From Methylobacterium sp. J-030 (GTDB taxonomy: Bacteria; Pseudomonadota; Alphaproteobacteria; Rhizobiales; Beijerinckiaceae): a stretch of 60,794 nt of DNA. Below the pieces are notes generated by a model. It did not search any database, was not told where the DNA came from, and saw nothing but the letters and a program-made list of their open reading frames with translations. The DNA lies in assembly GCF_022829545.1 (NCBI RefSeq), contig NZ_JAKSYM010000239.1, forward strand, positions 1 to 60,794, in the 5' to 3' direction. A program made the translations under genes and the position numbers. This document shows, one piece after another, positions 55,338 to 60,794 of this stretch; position 1 is the stretch's first letter, and each line of letters begins with the position of its first letter.

Positions 55338-55871
55338 TTACCGACCGTTGTTGGCAATGGGTACAGGCTGCTCGTTGCCAACTTCGCCTGAATTTAGGAT
55401 AGCGCGCAATTGGCGTTCGCTGATAGGCGGCGGTGATGCGGAGAAGGCGCGAAATAGGAGCTCCTTCTCGCCGCCCGCGTAGCGCCGTGGCATCTCGGCG
55501 GCATCTCGATCCCGCGGCCAGCAGGTCGCAGCGTAGAGCTTGATGCGCTGCCTCAGCCACAAAGCGCGGGCTCGCACCGATCCGTCGGCCGGACCGAACC
55601 GGCTGCTCAGCGTTCGGAGCTCCTTATTTCTACGCTCGCGACGTTCAACGACCCACCACGGTGCCCCGCTCGAACCGGACGCAACTCCCAAGGCCGCCTC
55701 CAGCGTAACGCCCCGGGACGCGCCCTGCAGGTAGAGCTCTATCCGTTCGGCCAAAGCCGTTAGAGCTGGAAAATCAGGGGGGGACCCGCATGCCGCTGCA
55801 CACCGTCTGAGGAGCGCAAGGCCGTCGTCCTGGTTATCCGATTTGCGGGGCACGAAGCTCGTCCACCTCAC
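55338..55871 (-). CDS. Hypothetical protein before capsid gene
   Basis: A 177-residue basic protein with no recognised family (ALLRRCAAACGSPPDFPALT, RVRALWLRQRIKLYAATCWP). It ends 25 bases before the capsid start, and its frame is distinct from the capsid. In phage order this place often holds head-tail or packaging genes, but nothing in the sequence shows such a function. Confidence 0.5.
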   Translation of the reverse strand: MRWTSFVPRKSDNQDDGLALLRRCAAACGSPPDFPALTALAERIELYLQGASRGVTLEAALGVASGSSGAPWWVVERRERRNKELRTLSSRFGPADGSVRARALWLRQRIKLYAATCWPRDRDAAEMPRRYAGGEKELLFRAFSASPPPISERQLRAILNSGEVGNEQPVPIANNGR

Positions 55872-55883
55872 TCAAAGATCCGA

Positions 55884-56147
55884 TTAATGGCAGGTGGCGG
55901 GCGGGCTCGACGGGGCATGACCGCCGCCCGCCTGCTTCAGCCCCTCGCTCACCAGCAAAAGCATGACGCTGGTCTTCTCCGCACCAGCGGTGTCAACGTT
56001 GAGGGCTGTCGCTACAGACAAGGCGGCATCAGCCACGGCGGCAGGATCTTGGCCGCGTTCGATCAAGCTGCGGAGGAGCGCCTGAACCTCGCCATGGAGT
56101 GGCTCGGCGGTTAGATCCTCGTTCAAACTCGGAAAACACTCGGGCAT
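55884..56147 (-). CDS. Small acidic hypothetical protein in element
   Basis: An 87-residue helical protein: MPECFPSLNEDLTAEPLHGE, then VQALLRSLIERGQDPAAVAD. It precedes the 177-residue gene by 12 bases and follows the terminase-like gene. Tight packing supports coding. Function unknown. Confidence 0.55.
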   Translation of the reverse strand: MPECFPSLNEDLTAEPLHGEVQALLRSLIERGQDPAAVADAALSVATALNVDTAGAEKTSVMLLLVSEGLKQAGGGHAPSSPPATCH

Positions 56148-56191
56148 TCGTCGTCTCCATGTGAGGAATTTTTTTGAACGGGTTGCGTCGC

Positions 56192-56494
56192 CTACGAGGT
56201 CGGTGTCGCCATCAGGCCAAGGTCGATCGCTAGGCGCCGACTGGTCGCGATGGCGGCCTCTACCGCCCGGGTCGCGGCCAGATAGTCTTTGGTAAAGCCC
56301 CTGGTGCGCTCCTTCTCAGCTAGGATCGTCAGGTGATCGATCCGCGTTCGCGACTGCACGTAGTCCGCGAGCGTGTTGATCTCGGCCGCTTGAACCGGTG
56401 CGTTGAGGGCCGCTCGCGCAGCGATAATGCGTCGAAATTCGTGTTTCTCGTGCCGTTCGAGCCACTTCGGCGGCTCAATTTTGCCTGTCATCAT
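56192..56494 (-). CDS. Probable small terminase subunit (P27-like)
   Basis: A 100-residue protein: MMTGKIEPPKWLERHEKHEF, then RRIIAARAALNAPVQAAEIN, then TLADYVQSRTRIDHLTILAE, then KERTRGFTKDYLAATRAVEA. The pattern of an N-terminal PPxWL segment and later helices that end before RRLAIDLGL resembles phage terminase small subunits of the P27 family, which bind DNA for packaging. AGGGA lies about 8-10 bases before the ATGATG. No large subunit follows; satellites often use the helper's. Confidence 0.6.
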   Translation of the reverse strand: MMTGKIEPPKWLERHEKHEFRRIIAARAALNAPVQAAEINTLADYVQSRTRIDHLTILAEKERTRGFTKDYLAATRAVEAAIATSRRLAIDLGLMATPTS

Positions 56495-56700
56495 CACGCA
56501 AATCCCTGATCTCATTTGCGAAGCCTGTAGCGGAGGCGGCGCAAAAGGCAGAAAACTCGGAAAACGGCCCAAAAATCCTCGCGCCGGAAAAAAGTTGCGC
56601 AAATGGGACCATATGCGGTTCTGGCTCTCCTCGACTTTGAAGATTTGCCTCTACCCCCCGGGGTGGCTCTGTTCTGGCGGCGCGCTCATTGCTGACGACC

Positions 56701-57063
56701 TCAGAACGGCAGCTCATCGTTCGGATCGGCTCCTTTCGGATTGAGCCCCATGTCGGCCATCAGCGCCGCAGCGCGCCGGTCCGTGGCGGCGCCATGTGCG
56801 GCATCGGTTCGCGATGCTTGGGGCTTCGAGCGTCGTGATGGTGCGGCTGCCGTCTTCCGCGGTGGTGAGGCCGACTCGCCTGGTCTCGGCTGCGAGGCCT
56901 GGAGCAGCATGGTCCAGCGAGCAACCTCTTTGCCGGTGCACTCCGCCCGATCGTCGCGCAGCATGACGATGCGCGCCTTGCCGAGGTAGCCCGCGAAGTA
57001 AGTCGAGCCGGCCGCCGAGCGGTATTCCCGAAGCTCGACCAAAGGGATGCTGGGTTCACGCAT
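56701..57063 (-). CDS. Replication-associated protein with SSB-like acidic tail
   Basis: A 120-residue protein. The N-terminal half (IPLVELREYRSAAGSTYFAG, YLGKARIVMLRDDRAECTGK) looks beta-rich, OB-like in length. The centre is Pro/Arg/Ala-rich and disordered. It ends NPKGADPNDELPF, strikingly like the DDDIPF tip of single-stranded-DNA-binding proteins that docks replication partners. It lies 145 bases after the primase-helicase gene. Function inferred from tail and position only. Confidence 0.55.
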   Translation of the reverse strand: MREPSIPLVELREYRSAAGSTYFAGYLGKARIVMLRDDRAECTGKEVARWTMLLQASQPRPGESASPPRKTAAAPSRRSKPQASRTDAAHGAATDRRAAALMADMGLNPKGADPNDELPF

Positions 57064-57207
57064 GGGCTTTCACCGACGCTGTGGGGTGCGCGTGGAGCGC
57101 GTTGGCTGCCGAGGGGTGAGGCGGCTGAGGCGGGTTGAGGCCACCAAAACCAATGGCACTCATGTGCGTGTGTGCGCGCGTGTGCGGGGCAATGCTGCAG
57201 CGACGCC

Positions 57208-58677
57208 TCATGTCGCCTCACCCGCCTCATCTGGCCGTCGTGACAGGTTGCGGAGCTCGATCCCCTCGTAGCCTCGGCTGCGGCCGCCGGTGGCATTCGG
57301 GACGTTCTTATTCTTCCGGAAACCGAGCTTATCCATGCGATCGCCGAAGCTGGTCAGCGTGCCGATCGGCTCGTTGTGCGACTTGGCGAACTCGCCCCAC
57401 GATGCGAACAGTTCCTGCGTCGTGGCCTTGCGGAACGGGTTCTCCGCCTCGACCAAGCAGTGATCCTCCAGCCATTGCCCGAATGAATCCTGAGCGGCGA
57501 AATATTCCTCGGTCGCGTCACGAACGACATCGGGCCGGACCAGACCGTTAAGCTGCCAATCCGAGCAGCCCTCGATCATCCACCGTAGGATGGCCGGCCA
57601 CTCGGCTCGAAGCTTCTCCTCTAGCTCGCGATCCGGACGCTCCGGTTTCCGGGTGAACGGCACGATGTTGAAGCGGCGGCGCGCGGCCTCATCCACGTTG
57701 CGGAGCATCGGCCGATGATTGCCGACGATCGTGAGCTTGAACGTCGGGACGAAAGTGAAGTTGTCCTGGCGCATGAACCGCGCCGTGACCGGATCACCGC
57801 CCGTCAGCTGCTTGATCCGGGCTTCTGCCCAGGCCCTGTCCGCCTCGGTTTCGCTAGCCGTGACGAGGCGAGCCCCGCGGAGCATCGCCATGTCGGTCGG
57901 GTGCTTGTCGCCCCGGGTTGCGGTGAACGTGTCCATCGCTGCGGTCGTCGCGTAGGCGCCGAGAATGCCGATCAGGACGTTCAGGAACACGCTCTTGCCG
58001 TTACCGCCGGCCCCGTGGACGAAGACGAGCGCATGCTCCCGGGTGAGGCCTGTGAGGCAGTACCCAGCCCACTGCCGCAGGAAGCGGATCAGCGCAGCAT
58101 CCCCGCCCGTCGCCTCCTGGAGGAAGGTGAGCCACAGGGGGCAGTCAGGGGCCCCCACAGGCGCGACGGCGGTCAGTTTTGTGATTTGCTCTTCAGGCCG
58201 CGCCCGGCGGAGCTCACCCGTGCGGAGATCCACCGTGCCGCCGGGGGTGCCGAGAAGCCAAGGATCGCGGTCCCAGGCGTCGGCCGTCACGGCGAAGAGC
58301 GGGTCGACACGGCAGAACCGCTCGACCCCGCTGGCGAAGCTCACCTTGCTGGCGATGAAGCGCGTGGCCTGGTCCTGCTGTGCGCACAATTCCCGGGCGA
58401 GCTCGCGGGCCCACTGGAAAGCCAGCCCAGATCGGTTCGGAATCCAGGCAGCGCCTGTCCATGTGTGCCACCGCGCCGAATCGTGGCAGTAGAGCAGATC
58501 GCCGGCATGGCGGTCGGCGAAGATCTGCGCGGCCCAATCCTCTGTCAGCAGATCAACCGCTGGCGCGGCCTTCTTCCGAGCACCCTTCGGCTTCGAAGCT
58601 GGGGCAGGCGGCGGCGGATCATCGGCCTCAGGCGGATCTGAGCGGTCGAGCTCAAGAACGGGCGGCTCCGACCTCAT
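57208..58677 (-). CDS. P4/D5-type primase-helicase (phage/plasmid replication)
   Basis: A 489-residue protein of the P4-alpha/D5 group. D5_N region (LLTEDWAAQIFADRHAGDLL, YCHDSARWHTWTGAAWIPNR) precedes the SF3 helicase: Walker A GAGGNGKSVFLNVLIGIL, Walker B area MLRGARLVTASETEADRAWA, and sensor TIVGNHRPMLRNVDEAARRR. A C-terminal winged-helix (ASWGEFAKSHNEPIGTLTSF) is typical. An N-terminal primase domain is not apparent. It starts the replication of satellites and plasmids of this type. Its ATG overlaps the stop of the preceding gene (ATGA). Confidence 0.9.
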   Translation of the reverse strand: MRSEPPVLELDRSDPPEADDPPPPAPASKPKGARKKAAPAVDLLTEDWAAQIFADRHAGDLLYCHDSARWHTWTGAAWIPNRSGLAFQWARELARELCAQQDQATRFIASKVSFASGVERFCRVDPLFAVTADAWDRDPWLLGTPGGTVDLRTGELRRARPEEQITKLTAVAPVGAPDCPLWLTFLQEATGGDAALIRFLRQWAGYCLTGLTREHALVFVHGAGGNGKSVFLNVLIGILGAYATTAAMDTFTATRGDKHPTDMAMLRGARLVTASETEADRAWAEARIKQLTGGDPVTARFMRQDNFTFVPTFKLTIVGNHRPMLRNVDEAARRRFNIVPFTRKPERPDRELEEKLRAEWPAILRWMIEGCSDWQLNGLVRPDVVRDATEEYFAAQDSFGQWLEDHCLVEAENPFRKATTQELFASWGEFAKSHNEPIGTLTSFGDRMDKLGFRKNKNVPNATGGRSRGYEGIELRNLSRRPDEAGEAT

Positions 58678-58979
58678 GGCCGAAGCTCCGTTGCGTCTCG
58701 ACGCTTCAGCGGTCGAGCGGCTCGTGCGGATTGGCGCAGGCGGTCATCGGCTTCGACGGCTCGGGCCAAGCCTGGCAGGGCATTAGCAGCGTGCGTAGCG
58801 CAGATGGCGAGCATTCGCAGGGATCGCTGAAGCCCTCGATCATCACCGAGCGCGGCATAGTCAGCCGCGTGCTGTGCGAAGATCGCGGCCTTGTAGGCCA
58901 TATCCGCGATGGCTTCACGATGCAGCGAAACCGCGAGTGAAGGGTGGCCTGCCTCGATCAGTGATTGCTCAGTGCTCAT
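58674..58979 (-). CDS. Hypothetical protein upstream of primase
   Basis: A 101-residue helical protein, MSTEQSLIEAGHPSLAVSLH, then REAIADMAYKAAIFAQHAAD and an Arg-rich end. ATG 58979 was chosen. Its stop overlaps the primase start (ATGA), showing translational coupling. Function unknown. Confidence 0.6.
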   Translation of the reverse strand: MSTEQSLIEAGHPSLAVSLHREAIADMAYKAAIFAQHAADYAALGDDRGLQRSLRMLAICATHAANALPGLARAVEADDRLRQSARAARPLKRRDATELRP

Positions 58980-59299
58980 AGGGCACCTCGCAGCAGGAAA
59001 CACCGTGCAGCGGCATGGCCTGCCACGACGCCGAGCACCATTCCTTCACGGTCGAGGACTGCGATGAGATCGCTTGCCAGAAATGGGCACGCTGCCCTAT
59101 CTCTGCTTCCGGTTCTCTGATCAGGACCACCAATCTTAGCGCCGTTGCGGGATCCGACCCCCGCGACGGCGTTTTCGTTTTTCGACTTCAGCAAGCGCGA
59201 TTTTTGGTTTGCAGACAGGCCGCTAACCTGTTGATCCGTAATAGGCTGGTAGAGACCGAGTTTGCAAAATTCTTGTCTATTTTCAGCGCGCTGCCCCAA
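58976..59299 (-). CDS. Possible first gene of the element's late operon
   Basis: A frame of up to 107 residues beginning just inside attR and ending with a stop that overlaps the next start (ATGA). Coupling supports coding, at least of its 3' part (FLASDLIAVLDREGMVLGVV, AGHAAARCFLL). The start is uncertain, and the N-terminal half, rich in Lys/Asn/Gln (LSANQKSRLLKSKNENAVAG), may be read-through. No family recognised. Confidence 0.4.
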   Translation of the reverse strand: MGQRAENRQEFCKLGLYQPITDQQVSGLSANQKSRLLKSKNENAVAGVGSRNGAKIGGPDQRTGSRDRAACPFLASDLIAVLDREGMVLGVVAGHAAARCFLLRGAL

Positions 59300-59300
59300 T

Positions 59301-59347
59301 CTACGAATCTGGGGGTCAGAGGTTCGAATCCTTTCGGGCGCGCCATC
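59301..59347 (+). repeat. Attachment site, right copy (attR)
   Basis: A perfect 47-base copy of the tRNA-Arg 3' part at 44440-44486 (begins CTACGAATCTG and runs past the CCA). The bases before it (TGCCCCAAT) do not complete a tRNA, so this is a fragment, marking the far end of the element. Confidence 0.92.
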
Positions 59348-59426
59348 ACTTAGCTTGGTTTCAGGATATCGCTAAGCGGTTCAGGGTAACGCAGCGGGTA
59401 ACCGCGCACCCTTCCGTCGGCTGCCA

Positions 59427-59716
59427 CCCGCACCGGATGCGCGAGCAGCCTTGGTAGTCAGGCTTGCCGCGCCTTCTCGGCCTTTGCTGCGGCGATCATC
59501 TCGGCCGTGACCCTGATTATGTCGCCGCCGTCCCAAACCACGTCACCCGGTTCCAGATCCTCAATGCCGTTGTAGGCCCTCCGACTCTCAGGAGAGGGAC
59601 AGGCGTCGTTCTCGAATGCGTCCTCGTGGATGAGACCGCTGCCGGTTCGGTAGAAGCTGGCCATCGCCTCCTCGCTAGCTGATTTGGTCTGATCCGCCCG
59701 CACCGGATGCGCGAGC
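59427..59716. repeat. 20-bp direct repeat flanking a small gene
   Basis: The 20 bases CCCGCACCGGATGCGCGAGC at 59427-59446 recur exactly at 59697-59716, 270 bases apart, enclosing the small gene at 59458-59661. They might mark a duplication or an insertion boundary; a motif shared by chance at high GC is less likely at 20/20 identity. Confidence 0.6.
59458..59661 (-). CDS. Small acidic hypothetical protein
   Basis: A 67-residue protein starting at MASFYRTGSGLIHEDAFEND; a Cys-Pro and later YNGIEDLEPGDVVWDGGDII suggest a small folded domain, and the C-terminus (MIAAAKAEKARQA) is helical. It is bracketed by a 20-bp direct repeat (59427, 59697). No family recognised. Confidence 0.5.
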   Translation of the reverse strand, partial: ASFYRTGSGLIHEDAFENDACPSPESRRAYNGIEDLEPGDVVWDGGDIIRVTAEMIAAAKAEKARQA

Positions 59717-59788
59717 GGCGTTCGTGAAGGGCGGCTGAGGACCTAGGCTGCCCTACATGGGCTGGGCACCCAAACGCTGGAGCCCGCC

Positions 59789-60052
59789 TTGTCCTCCCCT
59801 ATGGAAAACATCCTTCTCGAAGAGCTTCGCGATCTGTCAGTGAGGTTCCAGGTCCTTCAGGCCACCTTGGGCACCGTGATCTCGCTGATGAACGATACGC
59901 AGCGGGATACGGTGATCAGGATGCTGGCCGAAAACTTGAAGGTTGTCGGCACCGAGGACCCCCGCGGCATCGCAGGCGCGACCGCGAAGGAGCTGATCGA
60001 CTACGCTTTGCTGCCCGCGAGCGTGATGCTTGGACGCACCGAAGAAGCCTGA
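59789..60052 (+). CDS. Small helical hypothetical protein
   Basis: An 87-residue protein, MSSPMENILLEELRDLSVRF, then QVLQATLGTVISLMNDTQRD and a C-terminal TAKELIDYALLPASVM. TTG 59789 with GGAG six bases upstream is preferred; ATG 59801 lacks a site. Mostly helical. No family recognised. Confidence 0.55.
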   Translation: MSSPMENILLEELRDLSVRFQVLQATLGTVISLMNDTQRDTVIRMLAENLKVVGTEDPRGIAGATAKELIDYALLPASVMLGRTEEA

Positions 60053-60140
60053 GACGCCAAGAGTGGGCCTCCCCTCGACCTCCACGTCCGCCTGCACGTC
60101 TCAACAGCCGGGTCTCGGGCGGGCGTGGATGCGGCGGCAA

Positions 60141-60256
60141 AACGGAAATCGTTTCCGTTTTTCAAAGCGAGACGGTGTCGTGTTTGGTCTCCCGAGATCT
60201 AGGAAGCGCAAAGCGGACACGGTGTCCGTTTTCCAAAAGCGAAACCGTTTCGCATT
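60141..60256. repeat. Cluster of four related DNA dyads
   Basis: Two imperfect tandem units carry two dyads each: AACGGAAATCGTTTCCGTT and CGAGACGGTGTCG in the first, CGGACACGGTGTCCG and GCGAAACCGTTTCGC in the second. Changes in one arm are matched in the other (AAA/TTT becomes CAC/GTG), so symmetry is preserved. The second dyad has one mismatch. A related dyad lies at 11492-11510. The short spacers (1-3 bases) suggest protein-binding DNA palindromes rather than RNA hairpins. Confidence 0.6.
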
Positions 60257-60455
60257 TGACTCCTACCGACACAGCACTGGCATCGGCGGGCACGCCGCTG
60301 GCGGTGAAGGGGATTGGCCCTTTGCCCACCGCGATCAGCGTCCGCAGGGCACGGGTGGCGTAGTAGTTCGCCCTGCGCACGTCGGCGGTGGCCCGATGGG
60401 TTCGCCGCATCTGCCACCACGCCACCGCGATGATGAAGGGACTGATCAGGTGCAT
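60162..60455 (-). CDS. Small membrane-anchored hypothetical protein
   Basis: A 97-residue frame. A hydrophobic N-terminus (MHLISPFIIAVAWWQ) is followed by a basic cytoplasmic part (RRTHRATADVRRANYYATRA) and a tail reading through the dyad cluster. Its ATG overlaps the stop of the upstream gene by ten bases. The C-terminal part may be non-functional sequence derived from the dyads. No family recognised. Confidence 0.45.
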   Translation of the reverse strand: MHLISPFIIAVAWWQMRRTHRATADVRRANYYATRALRTLIAVGKGPIPFTASGVPADASAVSVGVKCETVSLLENGHRVRFALPRSRETKHDTVSL

Positions 60456-60794
60456 AGCGTGCCCTCCCCAAGCTTCATCAGGTCGAGCGCGACGCCTAGT
60501 ACCACCTCATCGATGTAGGCGTGGCCGCTGGCTGCCTTACTGTTCAGCTCCTCCTCAAGATCCGCCAAGGGGTACAGCCGCGCCATGCATGCTGCCTTCG
60601 CGAGGATGTCGGGCAGGCTACGCGATGGGAAGCCGAGCACGCGTGAGCGCATTGCTCCAGCTGCTCGGATCAACCCTTTCGGGTAGTCGATGCCGCTGTC
60701 ACCCCCCGATGCATTGAGCAGGGCATTGATGCGATCGTGCTTCGCGATCAGCCGGACGAGCTTGGGCGACGCAGCGGGCTCATCGGCGCGGGCC
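60446..60794 (-). CDS. Hypothetical protein, 5' end beyond window
   Basis: The frame is open from the right edge (60793) to the stop at 60446, with 115 residues visible: KLVRLIAKHDRINALLNAS, YPKGLIRAAGAMRSRVLGFP, then SRSLPDILAKAACMARLYPL, and ADLEEELNSKAASGHAYIDE. An in-frame TTG at 60673 is not needed as a start because upstream codons also look coding. It resembles small phage-associated proteins of this group, but I recognise no family. Confidence 0.55.
   Translation of the reverse strand, partial: ARADEPAASPKLVRLIAKHDRINALLNASGGDSGIDYPKGLIRAAGAMRSRVLGFPSRSLPDILAKAACMARLYPLADLEEELNSKAASGHAYIDEVVLGVALDLMKLGEGTLCT

Larger units (their letters stand above)
44440..59347. mobile_element. Integrated satellite-like element in tRNA-Arg
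   Basis: About 14.9 kb between perfect 47-bp repeats. Content: integrase next to attL; an early operon and divergent XRE-type regulator; a large SIR2-domain gene; a minus-strand operon of replication (primase-helicase), small terminase, major capsid and two Ntn-hydrolase-like genes. There are no portal, large terminase, protease of known type, tail or lysis genes. The layout fits a phage satellite, P4- or PICI-like (capsid-encoding), carrying defence cargo. Codon use in the SIR2 gene is visibly more AT-rich than the surroundings. Confidence 0.85.

Noticed and set aside
59301..59347. Second tRNA-Arg gene
   Set aside because: Only the 3' part is present; the 5' acceptor and D-arm are missing, so it is attR.

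Overview
The window is high-GC chromosomal DNA, most likely from an alphaproteobacterium of the Rhizobiales and probably Methylobacterium/Methylorubrum. Support for this: the hflK-hflC-degP operon; a fumC/DUF4169/ribbon-helix-helix/SspB neighbourhood; a circularly permuted tmRNA with the alphaproteobacterial tag ANDNFAPVAVAA; an alphaproteobacterial TsaE-kinase fusion next to a MurU-type gene; IalB-like and PRC-barrel proteins; and strongly GC-biased codon use. Genus assignment is inference.

Bases 1-44,400 are ordinary core and lineage genome. From left to right: murJ lipid II flippase; a haloacid dehalogenase; a NodU-type carbamoyltransferase; nhaA, a TlpA-like thioredoxin and argH; small secreted or hypothetical proteins; a HAD hydrolase; a short LOV photoreceptor; msrA; mepA; a PRC-barrel protein and a ParB-like protein; RHH, DUF4169 and fumC; a cytochrome P450; small membrane proteins; sspB followed by ssrA (tmRNA) on the same strand; a CPBP protease; thyA-folA; hflK-hflC-degP; a frameshifted coiled-coil gene made of 33-bp repeats; serB and miaA; a 3-hydroxyisobutyrate-dehydrogenase-type oxidoreductase; a C3-acid uptake block (DUF3311-mctP, cstA-ybdD); a TerB-like protein; an orphan RND permease; cynS; tsaE-amgK fusion and murU; and tRNA-Arg(ACG).

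Bases 44,440-59,347 are an integrated element of about 14.9 kb in the 3' half of tRNA-Arg. It is bounded by a 47-bp perfect direct repeat. It carries a tyrosine integrase, a small early operon facing a divergent XRE-type regulator, a 1,262-residue SIR2-domain protein on the opposite strand (probable anti-phage defence cargo), and a long minus-strand operon. That operon encodes a P4/D5-type primase-helicase, a protein with an SSB-like acidic tail, a probable small terminase, an HK97-type major capsid protein, and two paralogous proteins whose N-termini keep the Thr1/Asp17/Lys33 spacing of proteasome/HslV-type Ntn-hydrolases. No portal, large terminase or tail genes were seen, so it looks like a phage satellite or capsid-encoding island rather than a complete prophage.

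Bases 59,348-60,794 hold small orphan genes, a cluster of related DNA dyads and the 3' part of a gene that runs off the right edge. This may be further accessory DNA. The most interesting items are the paired proteasome-like proteins beside the capsid gene, the large SIR2 protein inside the satellite, and the side-by-side arrangement of ssrA and sspB.
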